64,000 nucleotides of DNA from NCBI RefSeq assembly GCF_026262505.1, contig NC_067207.1:10074082-10138081 (forward strand). Direction: 5' to 3'. This document shows positions 21,067 through 31,004 of this stretch, piece after piece (within the stretch, counting starts at the first letter, position 1; each line of letters starts with the position of its first letter). The stretch is from Trichomonas vaginalis G3 (Eukaryota > Parabasalia > Trichomonadida > Trichomonadidae). The notes under the pieces are model-generated. The model did no database searches. It had not been told where the DNA came from and worked only from the letters and a program-made list of their open reading frames with translations. Position numbers and translations under genes: made by a program.

Positions 21067-23289
21067 ATGCCAGACAGCTGCTATAGTGACCTAATGGACA
21101 TAACCAAAGATGTGCATGACGCGATTACAGCTCTATATCGAATAAACTCAACCAATGAGAAAGAAATCGAAAATATTTATCACAGTATCGAAAGAAATCT
21201 GATTGATACGAAGATATACACACCAGAGCAAGTTCTGGAAGCAATACAAAATGCAACAGTATGTAGAAACAGATACTTTCGTTCATACTGGAAGATTTTC
21301 AAAATGATCTATGAAAAATTCGGTCCAATGCAAATTAACAAGAAATCTGATCTTTACAAAGACTTTCTAAATATGGAATATAGTACTGCTGAATGCCCTC
21401 CAAAGGAAGAAGAGAATGATGCACGCAGAGCACCATGTGTCTATCCCAGAAAAACGATTTACAAAGCAATCATGGAAGATGACAAAGATTCATTCATATA
21501 CTTCACTGAGAGAGACGATTTTAACAAAGCTCAAAGACTCAAAAGCTATTTCTATCCCGATTCAGAAACTGGATATTCATTGCTTGAATTATGTTGCTAC
21601 TATGGTGCTGTCAATTGCTTTAAGCTATTAAGAACAAAATACAGTTCAGAAATCACATCAAAATGCCTTCAATTCTCTTTTTTGGGTGGAAATCCAGATA
21701 TCATGAGTGAATGCTTGAAATACCAAATGCCGGACAAAGAATGTATGAAGTATGCAATTGCATCACATAACATTGATTTTGTTACTTTTTTGATGAATGA
21801 ATATAACATAGGAATTGATGTATATTTCTGTTGTACCTATCATAATCTTCAAGCATTCTTGGTATTGTTGGATCAAACGGAAGATATAAACTTTCGTATT
21901 ATTTTCTCAGCATGCTTTAATATCCCATCAATTTGTAAGTATTTCCTCTCACACGGAGCAGATATCAATGCTAAGAATAATGGCAATGGCACCGCTCTCC
22001 ATGCAGCTGCATTTTATAACTGTCCTGAAACAGTTGATTTCCTTATATTAAATGGGGCCGATATTAATGAAAAAAATTCTTTTCGCGGAGAAACAGCACT
22101 TCATTGTGCCGCCCAACTTAATAGTAAAGAAACAGCTGAACTTCTCATTGCACATGGTGCTGATGTCAATGCCAGAGATAAAATTGGGAAAACTCCACTT
22201 TTTTATGCTGCTGGAAAAAACAGCAAGGAAACCGCTGATATTTTAATTGCGCATGGTGCGTTAATCAGTGCAAATGATGAATCTGGACAAACAATTCTTC
22301 ATTATGCTGCAAGGAAGAATAGCATCGAGATAATGGAACTTCTATTATCAAAAGGTGTCGATGTCAATGTCAAAAATAGACTCCATAAAAATACACCACT
22401 TCATGATGCAGGATTTTACAATAGTAAAGAAGCAACAGAATTCCTTATTTCGCACGGTGCAAAAATTGATGCAAAAGATAAAAATCAAAGAACTCCGCTT
22501 TATTATGCCGCAGGAAAAAACAGTAAAGAAACAGCTGAACTTCTTATTTTACATGGAGCAAATGTCAAAGCAATCGACAAATTTGGGCAATCCGTAATTC
22601 ATTATGCTGCAAGGAAAAACAGCAAAGAAGTAATAGCCTTACTAATATTAAATGGTCTTGATGTCAATACAAAGAACATATATTATGGATATGATGCTCT
22701 CCATGATGCTGCATATTATAATAATAAAGAAACTGCAGAATTTCTCATAATGCAAGGCATTAATATCAAATCGAAAGATGTAAACGGATGGACAGCCCTT
22801 CATTGTGGAGCTTGTAATAATAGCAAAGCAACTATTGAACTTCTCATTTCAAATGGAGCAGACATTAATGCAAAAAATAACAAAAAAGAAACAGCTCTCC
22901 ACTTTGCAGCGTTTACTAATAGTAAGGAAACAACAGAATTTCTTATTTCCCATGGTGCAAATATTGAAGCCAAAGATAAGAAAAAGCAAACACCACTTCA
23001 TAAAGCTGCATGGAAAAAATGCAAAGAGATTATTAAAATACTTATTTCTCATGGTGCAAATGTTAATGCCAGAATGAAAAATAAGTTGATACCACTACAT
23101 CTTACAGCAATAAACAATAGTCAAGAAACAGCAGAGTTGCTTATATTGCATGGTGCAGATATCAATGCAAAAAGTAAAGAAAAAGAAACAGTTCTTCAGT
23201 TAGCAGAAAGGAAGAACAGCCATGCAATTGCATCATTACTCATTTCACACGGTGCCAAAGAGAAAGTTCTTAAGAAGTGTGAAATTTAA
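21067..23289 (+). CDS. DUF3447/ankyrin-repeat protein, cluster member 2
   Basis: This 740-residue protein is the longest in the cluster. Residues 1-105 are the family N-terminal helical region (YSDLMDITKDVHDAITALYR, then RNRYFRSYWKIFKMIYEKF). Residues about 165-240 are DUF3447-like (YSLLELCCYYGAVNCFKLL, FSFLGGNPDIMSECLK). From about residue 300 to the end there are some 13 ankyrin repeats with regular TPLH.AA..N.KE..E.LI.HGA.. spacing. The frame is intact with no decay visible. A degenerate copy of its last 100-150 bp lies at about 25690-25850, which shows that its 3' end was included in a later tandem duplication. It is a likely cytosolic binding scaffold. Confidence 0.92.
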   Translation: MPDSCYSDLMDITKDVHDAITALYRINSTNEKEIENIYHSIERNLIDTKIYTPEQVLEAIQNATVCRNRYFRSYWKIFKMIYEKFGPMQINKKSDLYKDFLNMEYSTAECPPKEEENDARRAPCVYPRKTIYKAIMEDDKDSFIYFTERDDFNKAQRLKSYFYPDSETGYSLLELCCYYGAVNCFKLLRTKYSSEITSKCLQFSFLGGNPDIMSECLKYQMPDKECMKYAIASHNIDFVTFLMNEYNIGIDVYFCCTYHNLQAFLVLLDQTEDINFRIIFSACFNIPSICKYFLSHGADINAKNNGNGTALHAAAFYNCPETVDFLILNGADINEKNSFRGETALHCAAQLNSKETAELLIAHGADVNARDKIGKTPLFYAAGKNSKETADILIAHGALISANDESGQTILHYAARKNSIEIMELLLSKGVDVNVKNRLHKNTPLHDAGFYNSKEATEFLISHGAKIDAKDKNQRTPLYYAAGKNSKETAELLILHGANVKAIDKFGQSVIHYAARKNSKEVIALLILNGLDVNTKNIYYGYDALHDAAYYNNKETAEFLIMQGINIKSKDVNGWTALHCGACNNSKATIELLISNGADINAKNNKKETALHFAAFTNSKETTEFLISHGANIEAKDKKKQTPLHKAAWKKCKEIIKILISHGANVNARMKNKLIPLHLTAINNSQETAELLILHGADINAKSKEKETVLQLAERKNSHAIASLLISHGAKEKVLKKCEI

Positions 23290-23419
23290 TTCATCTTTTT
23301 TTTGAAATCACGAATTATTTTATAAATTTATTACTAATATTAAATTAATTCTTTTTTCTTCGTTTTTCCTAAGTTTTGGTTTTCGAGTTGATTTTATTTA
23401 TGATCGAAAGTCAAAATTT

Positions 23420-23425
23420 TCACAG
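23420..23425 (+). promoter_or_regulatory. Initiator-like motif of ankyrin gene 3
   Basis: TCACAG lies 17 bases before the ATG at 23439 and is identical in sequence and spacing in gene 4 (25937). This supports 23439 rather than any upstream codon as the start. Confidence 0.5.
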
Positions 23426-23438
23426 AATTTTATCAATA

Positions 23439-23783
23439 ATGAAAAGTAAATATAGCGAGCTAATGGATATGAATAAAGATACAATTGATGTTTTGAATGC
23501 TATTTACAAGATAGGAACAAACGATGAAGAAGATATTACAAGAATTTATCAAGATATCGAAAAAAAAATAATTGATGCATTGATATATTCTCCAAAACAG
23601 ATTTTAAAAATGATAAGTGTAGCACCAAAATACAAAAATAAATATTTCTGTTCATATTACGAAATTTATAAAAAGATTTTCCAAAAATATCATCCAATTA
23701 AGATAAATGAAATACCAGTGGTCTTTTTGTACTTTCTTGTTAAGGATTGTGTCATTGCATTGAATGATATTAATATCAAATAA
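23439..23783 (+). CDS. Ankyrin gene 3, N-terminal open frame ending at an in-frame TAA
   Basis: This 114-residue frame is the family N-terminal helical region (YSELMDMNKDTIDVLNAIYK, then KNKYFCSYYEIYKKIFQKYH). I chose the ATG at 23439 by alignment with the other members and because an initiator-like TCACAG sits just upstream. The frame stops at a TAA (23781-23783), after which the same frame continues without interruption through the DUF3447 and ankyrin portion. The neighbouring gene 4 carries the same stop at the same place. This could be a separate short protein, the first part of a read-through product, or the start of a young pseudogene. Confidence 0.6.
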   Translation: MKSKYSELMDMNKDTIDVLNAIYKIGTNDEEDITRIYQDIEKKIIDALIYSPKQILKMISVAPKYKNKYFCSYYEIYKKIFQKYHPIKINEIPVVFLYFLVKDCVIALNDINIK

Positions 23784-23852
23784 AGGGAAGAAATCGAAAC
23801 AAAAAATTATTCAATAAATGTTCATGAAGAAAAAACTATTTACAGAGCTATC

Positions 23853-25565
23853 ATGGATAATGATAGAGAATCATTCATCGCATTCACAGAGAGAGATGAT
23901 TTCGACAAAGATCAAAAATTAAATAGTGATTTTTATCCAGATCCTAAATATGGATATTCATTACTTGAAATATGTTGTTATCATGGATCTGTTGATTGTT
24001 TCAAGTTATTGATCACTAAATTCAAATCAGAAATCACGAAAACATGTCTTCAATTTTCATTTTTAAGCGGAAATGCAGACATCATGAGTGAATGCCTGAA
24101 AGCAGTTCAACCAGACAAAGAATGCATGGAATATGCAATTATATCACACAACATTGATTTCGTTACATTCTTGAGAAACGAACATCGAATTATAATTGAT
24201 ATGGATTCCTGCTATATGTATCATAATCTTCAAGCATTGTTGGTATTATTAGATCAAATTGATGATGTTAATGTTTGTTTCATTCTATCTGTATCATTTA
24301 ACATTCCATCTTTTAGCCAATATTTTCTTTCTCATGGAGCAGATATCAAATACAAGGATAATGGTGGGAAAACAGCTCTTCATTTAGCTGTCAGGTCAAA
24401 TTATAAAGAAATGACTGAATATCTTATTTCTAGTGGCTTGGATGTAAATTTAAAGGATAACAAAGGATTAACACCCATTTTTTATGCTTCATCGAGTAAC
24501 GCTAAAGAAGCTGCAAAAGTTCTTATTTCTCATGGTGCAAATATCAAAGCAAAAGATTCGAAAGGAAGTTTTCCTCTTCATATTGCTGCAGGTTTCAATT
24601 GCACAGAAACTGCAGATCTTTTGATTTCATATGGCATGGATGTGAATGCAAAAAACAAAAAAGGAAGAACTCCTCTTCATTTTTCAATTTTACAAGAATG
24701 CAAAGAAACAGCTGAACTCCTTATTGCAGATGGTGCTTATATAGAAGCCCAAGATGATGCTGGATTTTCGCCACTATTACTTGCAATAGGAAAAAATAAA
24801 AAAGATTTTGTTGAATTTCTTATTTCCCATGGAGCCAATGTCAATATAAGAAATACATTGAGCGGGGTAACTTCTCTTCATTGCGCAGCATATTTTAATA
24901 GGAAAGAAATTGCTGAATATTTATTATCACATGGTGCGAATATCAAATCACTTGATAATTCTGGAATGAATGTACTTCATCATGCTGCAATGAAAAATTG
25001 TACCGAAACGGCAGAATTTTTTATTTCAAGAGGCGCAGAATTAAATGCTAGAAATGAAGATGGAAAAACTGCTCTTCATATTGCCGCAGAGAATAATAGC
25101 AAAGAAATAGCAGAACTTTTTATTTCGCATGGAATATATACGATTACGCGAGACAAAGATGGGAAAATTGCCTTGCATAGTGCAGCAGAAAATAAAAGTA
25201 AAGAATTAATTGAACTTCTTATTTTACATGGAGTAGATGTCAATTCGAATGATAAAAACGGATTTACAGCTCTTCATTACGCTGCAATGAAAAATGCATT
25301 TGAAATTGCGGAACTTCTAATGTCTAATGGAGCAGATGTCAATTCGAAAGATATTGAAGGAGAAACTGCACTTCATATTGTTGCAATGCAAAATAGCGCT
25401 GAAACTATAGAGCTTCTTATTTCCCATGGAGCAAATACAAATGAAAAAGATAATAAAGGTGAAACGGCGCTATATTATGCTACAAAGAAACATAATAAAG
25501 AAGCAGCTGAAATTCTTATTTTGCATGGTGCAGAAGCAACTAATGCAGAAAAATGTGCATTGTAA
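23853..25565 (+). CDS. Ankyrin gene 3, DUF3447/ankyrin portion
   Basis: The frame encodes 570 residues from an internal ATG (MDNDRESF). It is in the same reading frame as 23439-23783 and separated from it by one stop and about 23 codons. Residues about 15-105 are DUF3447-like (YSLLEICCYHGSVDCFKLL, FSFLSGNADIMSECLK), followed by about 12 ankyrin repeats. In the first 370 bases after the stop, the differences I can see from gene 4 are all synonymous third-position changes, which suggests the protein sequence is maintained. No decay is visible in the repeats. Confidence 0.8.
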   Translation: MDNDRESFIAFTERDDFDKDQKLNSDFYPDPKYGYSLLEICCYHGSVDCFKLLITKFKSEITKTCLQFSFLSGNADIMSECLKAVQPDKECMEYAIISHNIDFVTFLRNEHRIIIDMDSCYMYHNLQALLVLLDQIDDVNVCFILSVSFNIPSFSQYFLSHGADIKYKDNGGKTALHLAVRSNYKEMTEYLISSGLDVNLKDNKGLTPIFYASSSNAKEAAKVLISHGANIKAKDSKGSFPLHIAAGFNCTETADLLISYGMDVNAKNKKGRTPLHFSILQECKETAELLIADGAYIEAQDDAGFSPLLLAIGKNKKDFVEFLISHGANVNIRNTLSGVTSLHCAAYFNRKEIAEYLLSHGANIKSLDNSGMNVLHHAAMKNCTETAEFFISRGAELNARNEDGKTALHIAAENNSKEIAELFISHGIYTITRDKDGKIALHSAAENKSKELIELLILHGVDVNSNDKNGFTALHYAAMKNAFEIAELLMSNGADVNSKDIEGETALHIVAMQNSAETIELLISHGANTNEKDNKGETALYYATKKHNKEAAEILILHGAEATNAEKCAL

Positions 25566-25955
25566 TGATAAATATTTTTATCAGCCAATTCTTCTTACAT
25601 AAAACATGAATTATTTTTAAAGTAATATTACGGATTATCAACATATTTATTCGCGAGAGTAACCATTAAAAAATAATCTGTTTTGGTTTCTCAAATTCAT
25701 AATATCATTGAAACAGCAAACTATAGAAAAGAAAAATAGTCATACAACTGTATCACAATTCATTTCGCACTGTGCCAATGTGAAAGTTCTAAAAAATATG
25801 AAATTTATTCAACTTTTTTTGAAATCAAGAATTATTTTATGGATTTATCAATTGTATTAAACTGACTCCTTTTCTTTTATTTTTCTTTAATCTAAGTTTT
25901 CGAGCTGATTTTATTTATGATCGAAAGTCAAATTTTTCACAGAATTTTACAAATA
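25566..25955 (+). repeat. Degenerate copy of ankyrin gene 2's 3' end plus promoter of gene 4
   Basis: At about 25690-25850 the sequence resembles 23200-23345 (SHTTVSQFISHCANVKVLKN-like remnant, then TTCAACTTTTTTTGAAATCAAGAATTATTTTATGGATTTA). From about 25890 it matches the region upstream of gene 3. This marks the left end of a tandem duplication that produced gene 4. Confidence 0.65.
25937..25942 (+). promoter_or_regulatory. Initiator-like motif of ankyrin gene 4
   Basis: TCACAG, with the A 17 bases before the ATG at 25956, is the same as at gene 3. Confidence 0.5.
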
Positions 25956-26300
25956 ATGAATTGTAAATATGACGAACTAATGGATATAAATAAAGATACA
26001 ATTGATGCCATAACAGCTATTTACAAGATAAATACATCCGAGGATGAAGATATTTCAAAAATTTATCAAGATATCGAAAAAAAATTAATTAACACTATGA
26101 AATATTCTCCAAATCAAATTTTGAAAATGATAAGTGTAGCATCAAAATACAAAAATAAATATTTCCGTTCATTTTATGAAATTTATAAAAAGATATTCCA
26201 AAAGTATCATCCGATACAAACGATCGAAATACCAGTTGTCTTTTTGTACTTTCTTGTTAAGGATTGTGTTATTGCATTGAATGATATTAATATCAAATAA
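25956..26300 (+). CDS. Ankyrin gene 4, N-terminal open frame ending at an in-frame TAA
   Basis: This 114-residue frame is closely related to 23439-23783 (YDELMDINKDTIDAITAIYK, RSFYEIYKKIFQKYHP). It ends at a TAA (26298-26300) in the same sequence context (AATATCAAATAAAGGGAAGA) as gene 3. The start at 25956 is set by alignment and by the conserved initiator-like motif. Upstream codons could extend the frame but would include the initiator. Confidence 0.6.
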   Translation: MNCKYDELMDINKDTIDAITAIYKINTSEDEDISKIYQDIEKKLINTMKYSPNQILKMISVASKYKNKYFRSFYEIYKKIFQKYHPIQTIEIPVVFLYFLVKDCVIALNDINIK

Positions 26301-26369
26301 AGGGAAGAAATCGAAACAAAAAATTATTCAATAAATGTTCATGAAGAAAAAACTATTTACAGAGCTATC

Positions 26370-28085
26370 ATGGATAATGATAGAGAATCATTCATCGCAT
26401 TCACAGAGAGAGATGATTTCGATAAAGATCAAAAATTAAATAGTGATTTTTATCCAGATCCTAAATATGGATATTCATTACTTGAAATATGTTGTTATCA
26501 CGGATCTGTTGATTGTTTCAAGTTATTGATCACTAAATTCAAATCAGAAATCACGAAAACATGTCTTCAATTTTCATTTTTAAGTGGAAATGCAGACATC
26601 ATGAGTGAATGCCTGAAAGCAGTTCAACCAGACAAAGAATGCATGGAATATGCAATTATATCACACAATATTGATTTTGTTACATTCCTAATGAACGAGC
26701 ACAATATCGAAATTGATTTATCCAATTGTAGTACTTACCATAATCTACAAGCATTTTTAGTGTTAATAGATCACACTAATGATATTAACAATTGTTTTCT
26801 TGTATCTGTTTGTTTCAATATTCCATCTCTATGCGAATATTTTATTTCTCTTGGTGCAGATATCAAAACCAAAGATGATGAAGGACAAAATGCTCTCTTC
26901 CATGCTGCAAAATATAATTGCAAAGAAATAACAGAATTCCTTATTTCACATGGTTTAGATGTCAATTCAAAAGATAATGAAGGAAATACTCCACTTCATA
27001 TTGCTGCAACTAAAAATAGCAAGGAAGCAGCAAAAATTTTAATTGCTAATGGTGCAAATATTAATGCAAAAGATAAACACAAAATGCGTCCTCTTCATTG
27101 GGCAGCAAATTGTAACAATTTGGAAATTGCAGATCTTCTTATTTCATATGAAGCATATCTAAATAAAAAAGATGATCTGGGAAGAACACCACTGCATTAT
27201 AGTGCATCAAAGAATTGTATTGAAACCTTGAAACTTCTTATCGATAATGGAGTTGATATGGAAGCAACAGATTCAGATGGACGTACTCCTCTTTTTATTG
27301 CAGCACAAGCAAATAGTAAAGAAGCGCTTGAAATTTTGCTCTCTCATCATGCCATTATTCAGCCAGAATTTTCATATTATGGTCTTACTGCACTTCATTT
27401 TGCAGCAATTGGTAATAGTAAAATATGTGCCGAAATTCTTTTATCGCATCGAGACTATAAAAATGCAAAAACTCATGGTGGAGATACTCCTCTTCATTTA
27501 GCTGCATTATTTAATAGCAAAGAAACTGCTGAACTTCTCATATCAAATAAAGTTGATATCAATGCTACAAATAAAGATATGCAAACAGCTCTGTATTTTG
27601 CGGCAGAAGGTAATAGTAAAGATACAGCAGAAATTTTAATTACAAATGGACTTTTAGTCATGACAAGAGATAAATATGGAAAAACTGCACTTCATTATGC
27701 CGCTGAAAATAATTGTATAGAAACAGCAGATCTACTCATTTCAAATGCTGGAGATATTAATGCAAATGATAAAAAAGGATTTACAGCTCTTCATATTGCT
27801 GCTCAGAAAAATTATAAAGAAATTGCTTTTCTCCTTATTTCCCATGCTGCTGATGTCAACGCAATTGAATTGAAAAGAAAAACACCACTTCATTATGCAG
27901 CAATGAATAATTGCATCGAAACAGTTGAGCTTCTTATTTCTAATGGAGCTGATATAAATGCCAAAGATAACAAAGAGAAGACGCCTCTCTACTATGCCTT
28001 AAAAAAGGACAGAAAGGAAATTGCCGAAATACTTCTTTCGCGTGGAGCAGATCAGGTTGATGTACAAAAATGCTCATTACAATAG
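26370..28085 (+). CDS. Ankyrin gene 4, DUF3447/ankyrin portion
   Basis: The frame encodes 571 residues and continues in the frame of 25956-26300 past the shared stop. It contains a DUF3447-like segment and about 12 ankyrin repeats. The first about 110 residues are almost identical to gene 3 while the ankyrin region is clearly diverged, a pattern of either recent gene conversion over the 5' half or strong constraint there. The repeats are intact. If the internal ATG at 26370 is used, the product lacks the N-terminal helical region seen in genes 1, 2 and 5. Confidence 0.8.
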   Translation: MDNDRESFIAFTERDDFDKDQKLNSDFYPDPKYGYSLLEICCYHGSVDCFKLLITKFKSEITKTCLQFSFLSGNADIMSECLKAVQPDKECMEYAIISHNIDFVTFLMNEHNIEIDLSNCSTYHNLQAFLVLIDHTNDINNCFLVSVCFNIPSLCEYFISLGADIKTKDDEGQNALFHAAKYNCKEITEFLISHGLDVNSKDNEGNTPLHIAATKNSKEAAKILIANGANINAKDKHKMRPLHWAANCNNLEIADLLISYEAYLNKKDDLGRTPLHYSASKNCIETLKLLIDNGVDMEATDSDGRTPLFIAAQANSKEALEILLSHHAIIQPEFSYYGLTALHFAAIGNSKICAEILLSHRDYKNAKTHGGDTPLHLAALFNSKETAELLISNKVDINATNKDMQTALYFAAEGNSKDTAEILITNGLLVMTRDKYGKTALHYAAENNCIETADLLISNAGDINANDKKGFTALHIAAQKNYKEIAFLLISHAADVNAIELKRKTPLHYAAMNNCIETVELLISNGADINAKDNKEKTPLYYALKKDRKEIAEILLSRGADQVDVQKCSLQ

Positions 28086-28347
28086 ATAATTTCCTAGTAA
28101 AACCTTGGTTTTATATAAAAAAAAGTCTACGATTTTTATCATTAGAAACTCAAAATCTTTTACAAGCTTTTATCTTTCCGAACATTCATGTTCATGTGAT
28201 AATCAAAAAGCTGTGCAAACACTAAAATGCAAAAAATTTCATTTACCGATTGCAAGCATCATTAATAATATTGACTGATAAATTATTTATACTGGTTGTA
28301 TATCATAGATATTATTTCTAATGTTATAAATTCAACAAAAAAATTTA

Positions 28348-30126
28348 ATGTGTTCAAAGTATTTGAAACAGTATGAAGAGTTTATCGGGGCATATGAGAA
28401 AATTTTCCACATAAAATCCGATGAATCCATCGAAGATGTTTATAATCTGGTGATAACTGTCTTAATTTCAAAATATCAAGTACGAATCTCGGATCTCATT
28501 TTAAGTTTGGCTGTAGCGATTAAATACAACTATAGGTCCATTGATATTTATGTTCAAATACTCAATAAAATACTTACAAAATACTCAATTACTCGATTAC
28601 CTGATGACCCATTAACAGATTATCTCGCCCATTGTAATTTGGAGTTAGTACGTGACGCTGATAATATTTTTCAGATTAAATTAACAGTAAATTCATTTCC
28701 GAAAGAAGATGACGTTAAATACTTTATCATGTATGACCAAATTGATAAATTCAAAGAATATACTACTCAAAATCCATTAGATGACATCGAAATTAATATA
28801 CCTCTCTATTCTAACATTCGCCTCCTTGAAGCATGTGCTTACTATGGCTCTGCCAACATTTTCAATTTCCTTATTTCAAATTTTCATTGTGAAATAACTC
28901 AAAAATGTTTCCAACTCTCATTAATTGGCGGAAACACTGACATTATCAATGAATGTTTGAAGCATTACGAAATCGATAGCGCATGCTTTGATTATATTGT
29001 TGCATCTCACAACAACAATTTCCTCAAATATATATTCGATAGAGATCTTTATGAATTGCAATATTTTAATTTTGAAGAATTAATCTATGCACAAAACCTG
29101 AAAGCAGTCTTTCTAATGTATGAAAAGGATAAAAACTCTATTATTCCATGGTGCGCTGGATTTTCTCAAACTCTTGATCTTATCAAAACAGAAGATTTAA
29201 ACTTGTCGAATACTACTGATCGTAGTTATATTCTTCATTATGCAGTTAAATTTAATAATATTAATATCGTCAAATTTATATTGGAATCATTAGATAAGTT
29301 TCCAATCGATATTAATTTTCTAGGTATTGGTGGGAAGACTGCCCTTTATTGTGCAGCAACAAATAACAACAAAGAAATTGCAGAACTTCTAATTTCGTAT
29401 GGTGCTGAAATTAATGATTGTGGTGGAAGTAATCCATTAGATGAAGCTGCATCACACAATAGCCTTGATGTTGCCAAACTTCTAATTATGCATGGTGCAG
29501 ATGTTAATTCAAATGAAAATGAAGATATGGAAACTGCATTACATTGGGCAACAATATTTGATTACAAAGAAATGGTAGATCTTCTTCTTTCTCATGGTGC
29601 GGATCCAAATAAACAAGATAGGAATATGATGTCTCCGCTTCATCTTGCTGTATATAAAAATCAAAAAGATATTGCAGAAGTTCTTCTTTCACATGGTGCG
29701 GATCCAACTAAACAAGATTCAAATAAATCGAACCCGCTTCAATATGCCGTATCGAAAAATGATAAAAATTTAGTAGAAATCATCATTAATCATGGTATAA
29801 ATGTTAATCTAAACTCTTATGAAGGAGAAAATGCAATTCGTACGGCAGTGCTATTTAATAATAAAGAAATCACTGAACTTCTTCTTTTACATGGTGTAAA
29901 CGTTAATTCAAGAAAAGGAAAAGCTGGCAAGGCCATTTTGCATTATTTATTCGAAAAAAGGAATATTGATATGATTGAATTAATTTTATCCCATGGTGCA
30001 AATGTTAACATAAAAGAAAAATATACAAGGAATACTTGTCTGCATCAAGCAGTAAATGATTCATTTTTAGAAGGAATAGAAATTCTTCTTTTGCATGGTG
30101 CAAAACTCGATCCACAAAACAAATAG
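28348..30126 (+). CDS. DUF3447/ankyrin-repeat protein, cluster member 5 (5' part of a frameshifted gene)
   Basis: The frame encodes 592 residues. Residues 1-110 are a diverged version of the family N-terminal region. Residues about 150-215 are DUF3447-like (LLEACAYYGSANIFNFLIS, LSLIGGNTDIINECLK). From about residue 290 there are nine ankyrin repeats. The frame ends inside a repeat (KLDPQNK then stop), and the coding sequence resumes in another frame a few bases later. The junction lacks the middle of a repeat, so a deletion of non-triplet length is the likely cause. No good TCAYW initiator is seen before the ATG. Confidence 0.8.
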   Translation: MCSKYLKQYEEFIGAYEKIFHIKSDESIEDVYNLVITVLISKYQVRISDLILSLAVAIKYNYRSIDIYVQILNKILTKYSITRLPDDPLTDYLAHCNLELVRDADNIFQIKLTVNSFPKEDDVKYFIMYDQIDKFKEYTTQNPLDDIEINIPLYSNIRLLEACAYYGSANIFNFLISNFHCEITQKCFQLSLIGGNTDIINECLKHYEIDSACFDYIVASHNNNFLKYIFDRDLYELQYFNFEELIYAQNLKAVFLMYEKDKNSIIPWCAGFSQTLDLIKTEDLNLSNTTDRSYILHYAVKFNNINIVKFILESLDKFPIDINFLGIGGKTALYCAATNNNKEIAELLISYGAEINDCGGSNPLDEAASHNSLDVAKLLIMHGADVNSNENEDMETALHWATIFDYKEMVDLLLSHGADPNKQDRNMMSPLHLAVYKNQKDIAEVLLSHGADPTKQDSNKSNPLQYAVSKNDKNLVEIIINHGINVNLNSYEGENAIRTAVLFNNKEITELLLLHGVNVNSRKGKAGKAILHYLFEKRNIDMIELILSHGANVNIKEKYTRNTCLHQAVNDSFLEGIEILLLHGAKLDPQNK

Positions 30127-31004
30127 CAAAACTACTCATTTCGCATGGTGCAAATTTGGACCTAAAAGATAATAAAAAAATGACTCCTCTTCTTTACGCA
30201 GCATTAAAAAATAACACTGATCTAGCAGAATTTCTAATTACTCATGGTGCTAACGTCAACAAGCATGGTGAAACAAATAAAATCGCACTTCATTATGCTA
30301 TCCAACGTGGTAATCTCAAGCTGGCTGAACTTCTCATTTCGAATGGATCCAGAATCCATCTTAAAGATGAAAAAAACCGAACTTTACTTCATAAAGCATC
30401 AGAAATTGGTAATAGTAAACTCGTTGGACTCCTACTTGAACATGATCCTGATATAAATGCAAGGGAATATGAAAGAAAAACTGCGCTTCATCTTGCAACT
30501 TTGCCTAGATGTATTGATGCTGCCAAACTTCTTATTTCGCATGGTATAAAATTGGATGCAAGAGACCTTTTTATGAAAACTGCCCTTCATTACGCAGTTG
30601 ATAATGATAATAAAGATTTGGTTGAAACCTTGATTTCCCATGGTGCCAATATAAATGCAATTGATGGATATGGGGAAACTGCACTTAATTATGTTGCAAA
30701 GAGTAATAATTTTGACATCGCGCAATATCTTGTTTCACAAGGTGCAAATGTCAATATGCGTGCTGAAAACAAGTGCACTGCTCTTCATGATGCAGCTCTG
30801 AACGGTAGCACTAAAATTGCAATTTTACTAATTGAGCATGGTGCAAATATCAATGTAACAGATTATGATGATCAAACTGCTCTTCATTATACAGCATATA
30901 ACCGAAAGAATGAATTAATGAATTATCTTATCGAGCATGGTGCCGATGTCAATGCTAGAGATGTAAAAGGGAGAACATATCTTGATATAATGATAACTAA
31001 TTAA
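30127..31004 (+). pseudogene. 3' part of ankyrin gene 5, displaced in frame
   Basis: From about 30117 a second frame reads IAKLLISHGANLDLKDN and continues through nine further ankyrin repeats to a stop at 31004 (282 residues if the ATG at 30156 is used). It is the same gene as 28348-30126 by repeat phase and spacing. Together they would be the longest ankyrin array in the cluster, at about 18 repeats. Independent translation of this part is possible but I see no promoter. Confidence 0.7.

Noticed and set aside
23784-23852. An intron removing the shared stop of ankyrin genes 3 and 4
   Set aside because: I see no trichomonad-type splice signals (GTAYGT 5' site or ACTAACACACAG-like 3' site) around the stop, and the frame stays coherent through the region.
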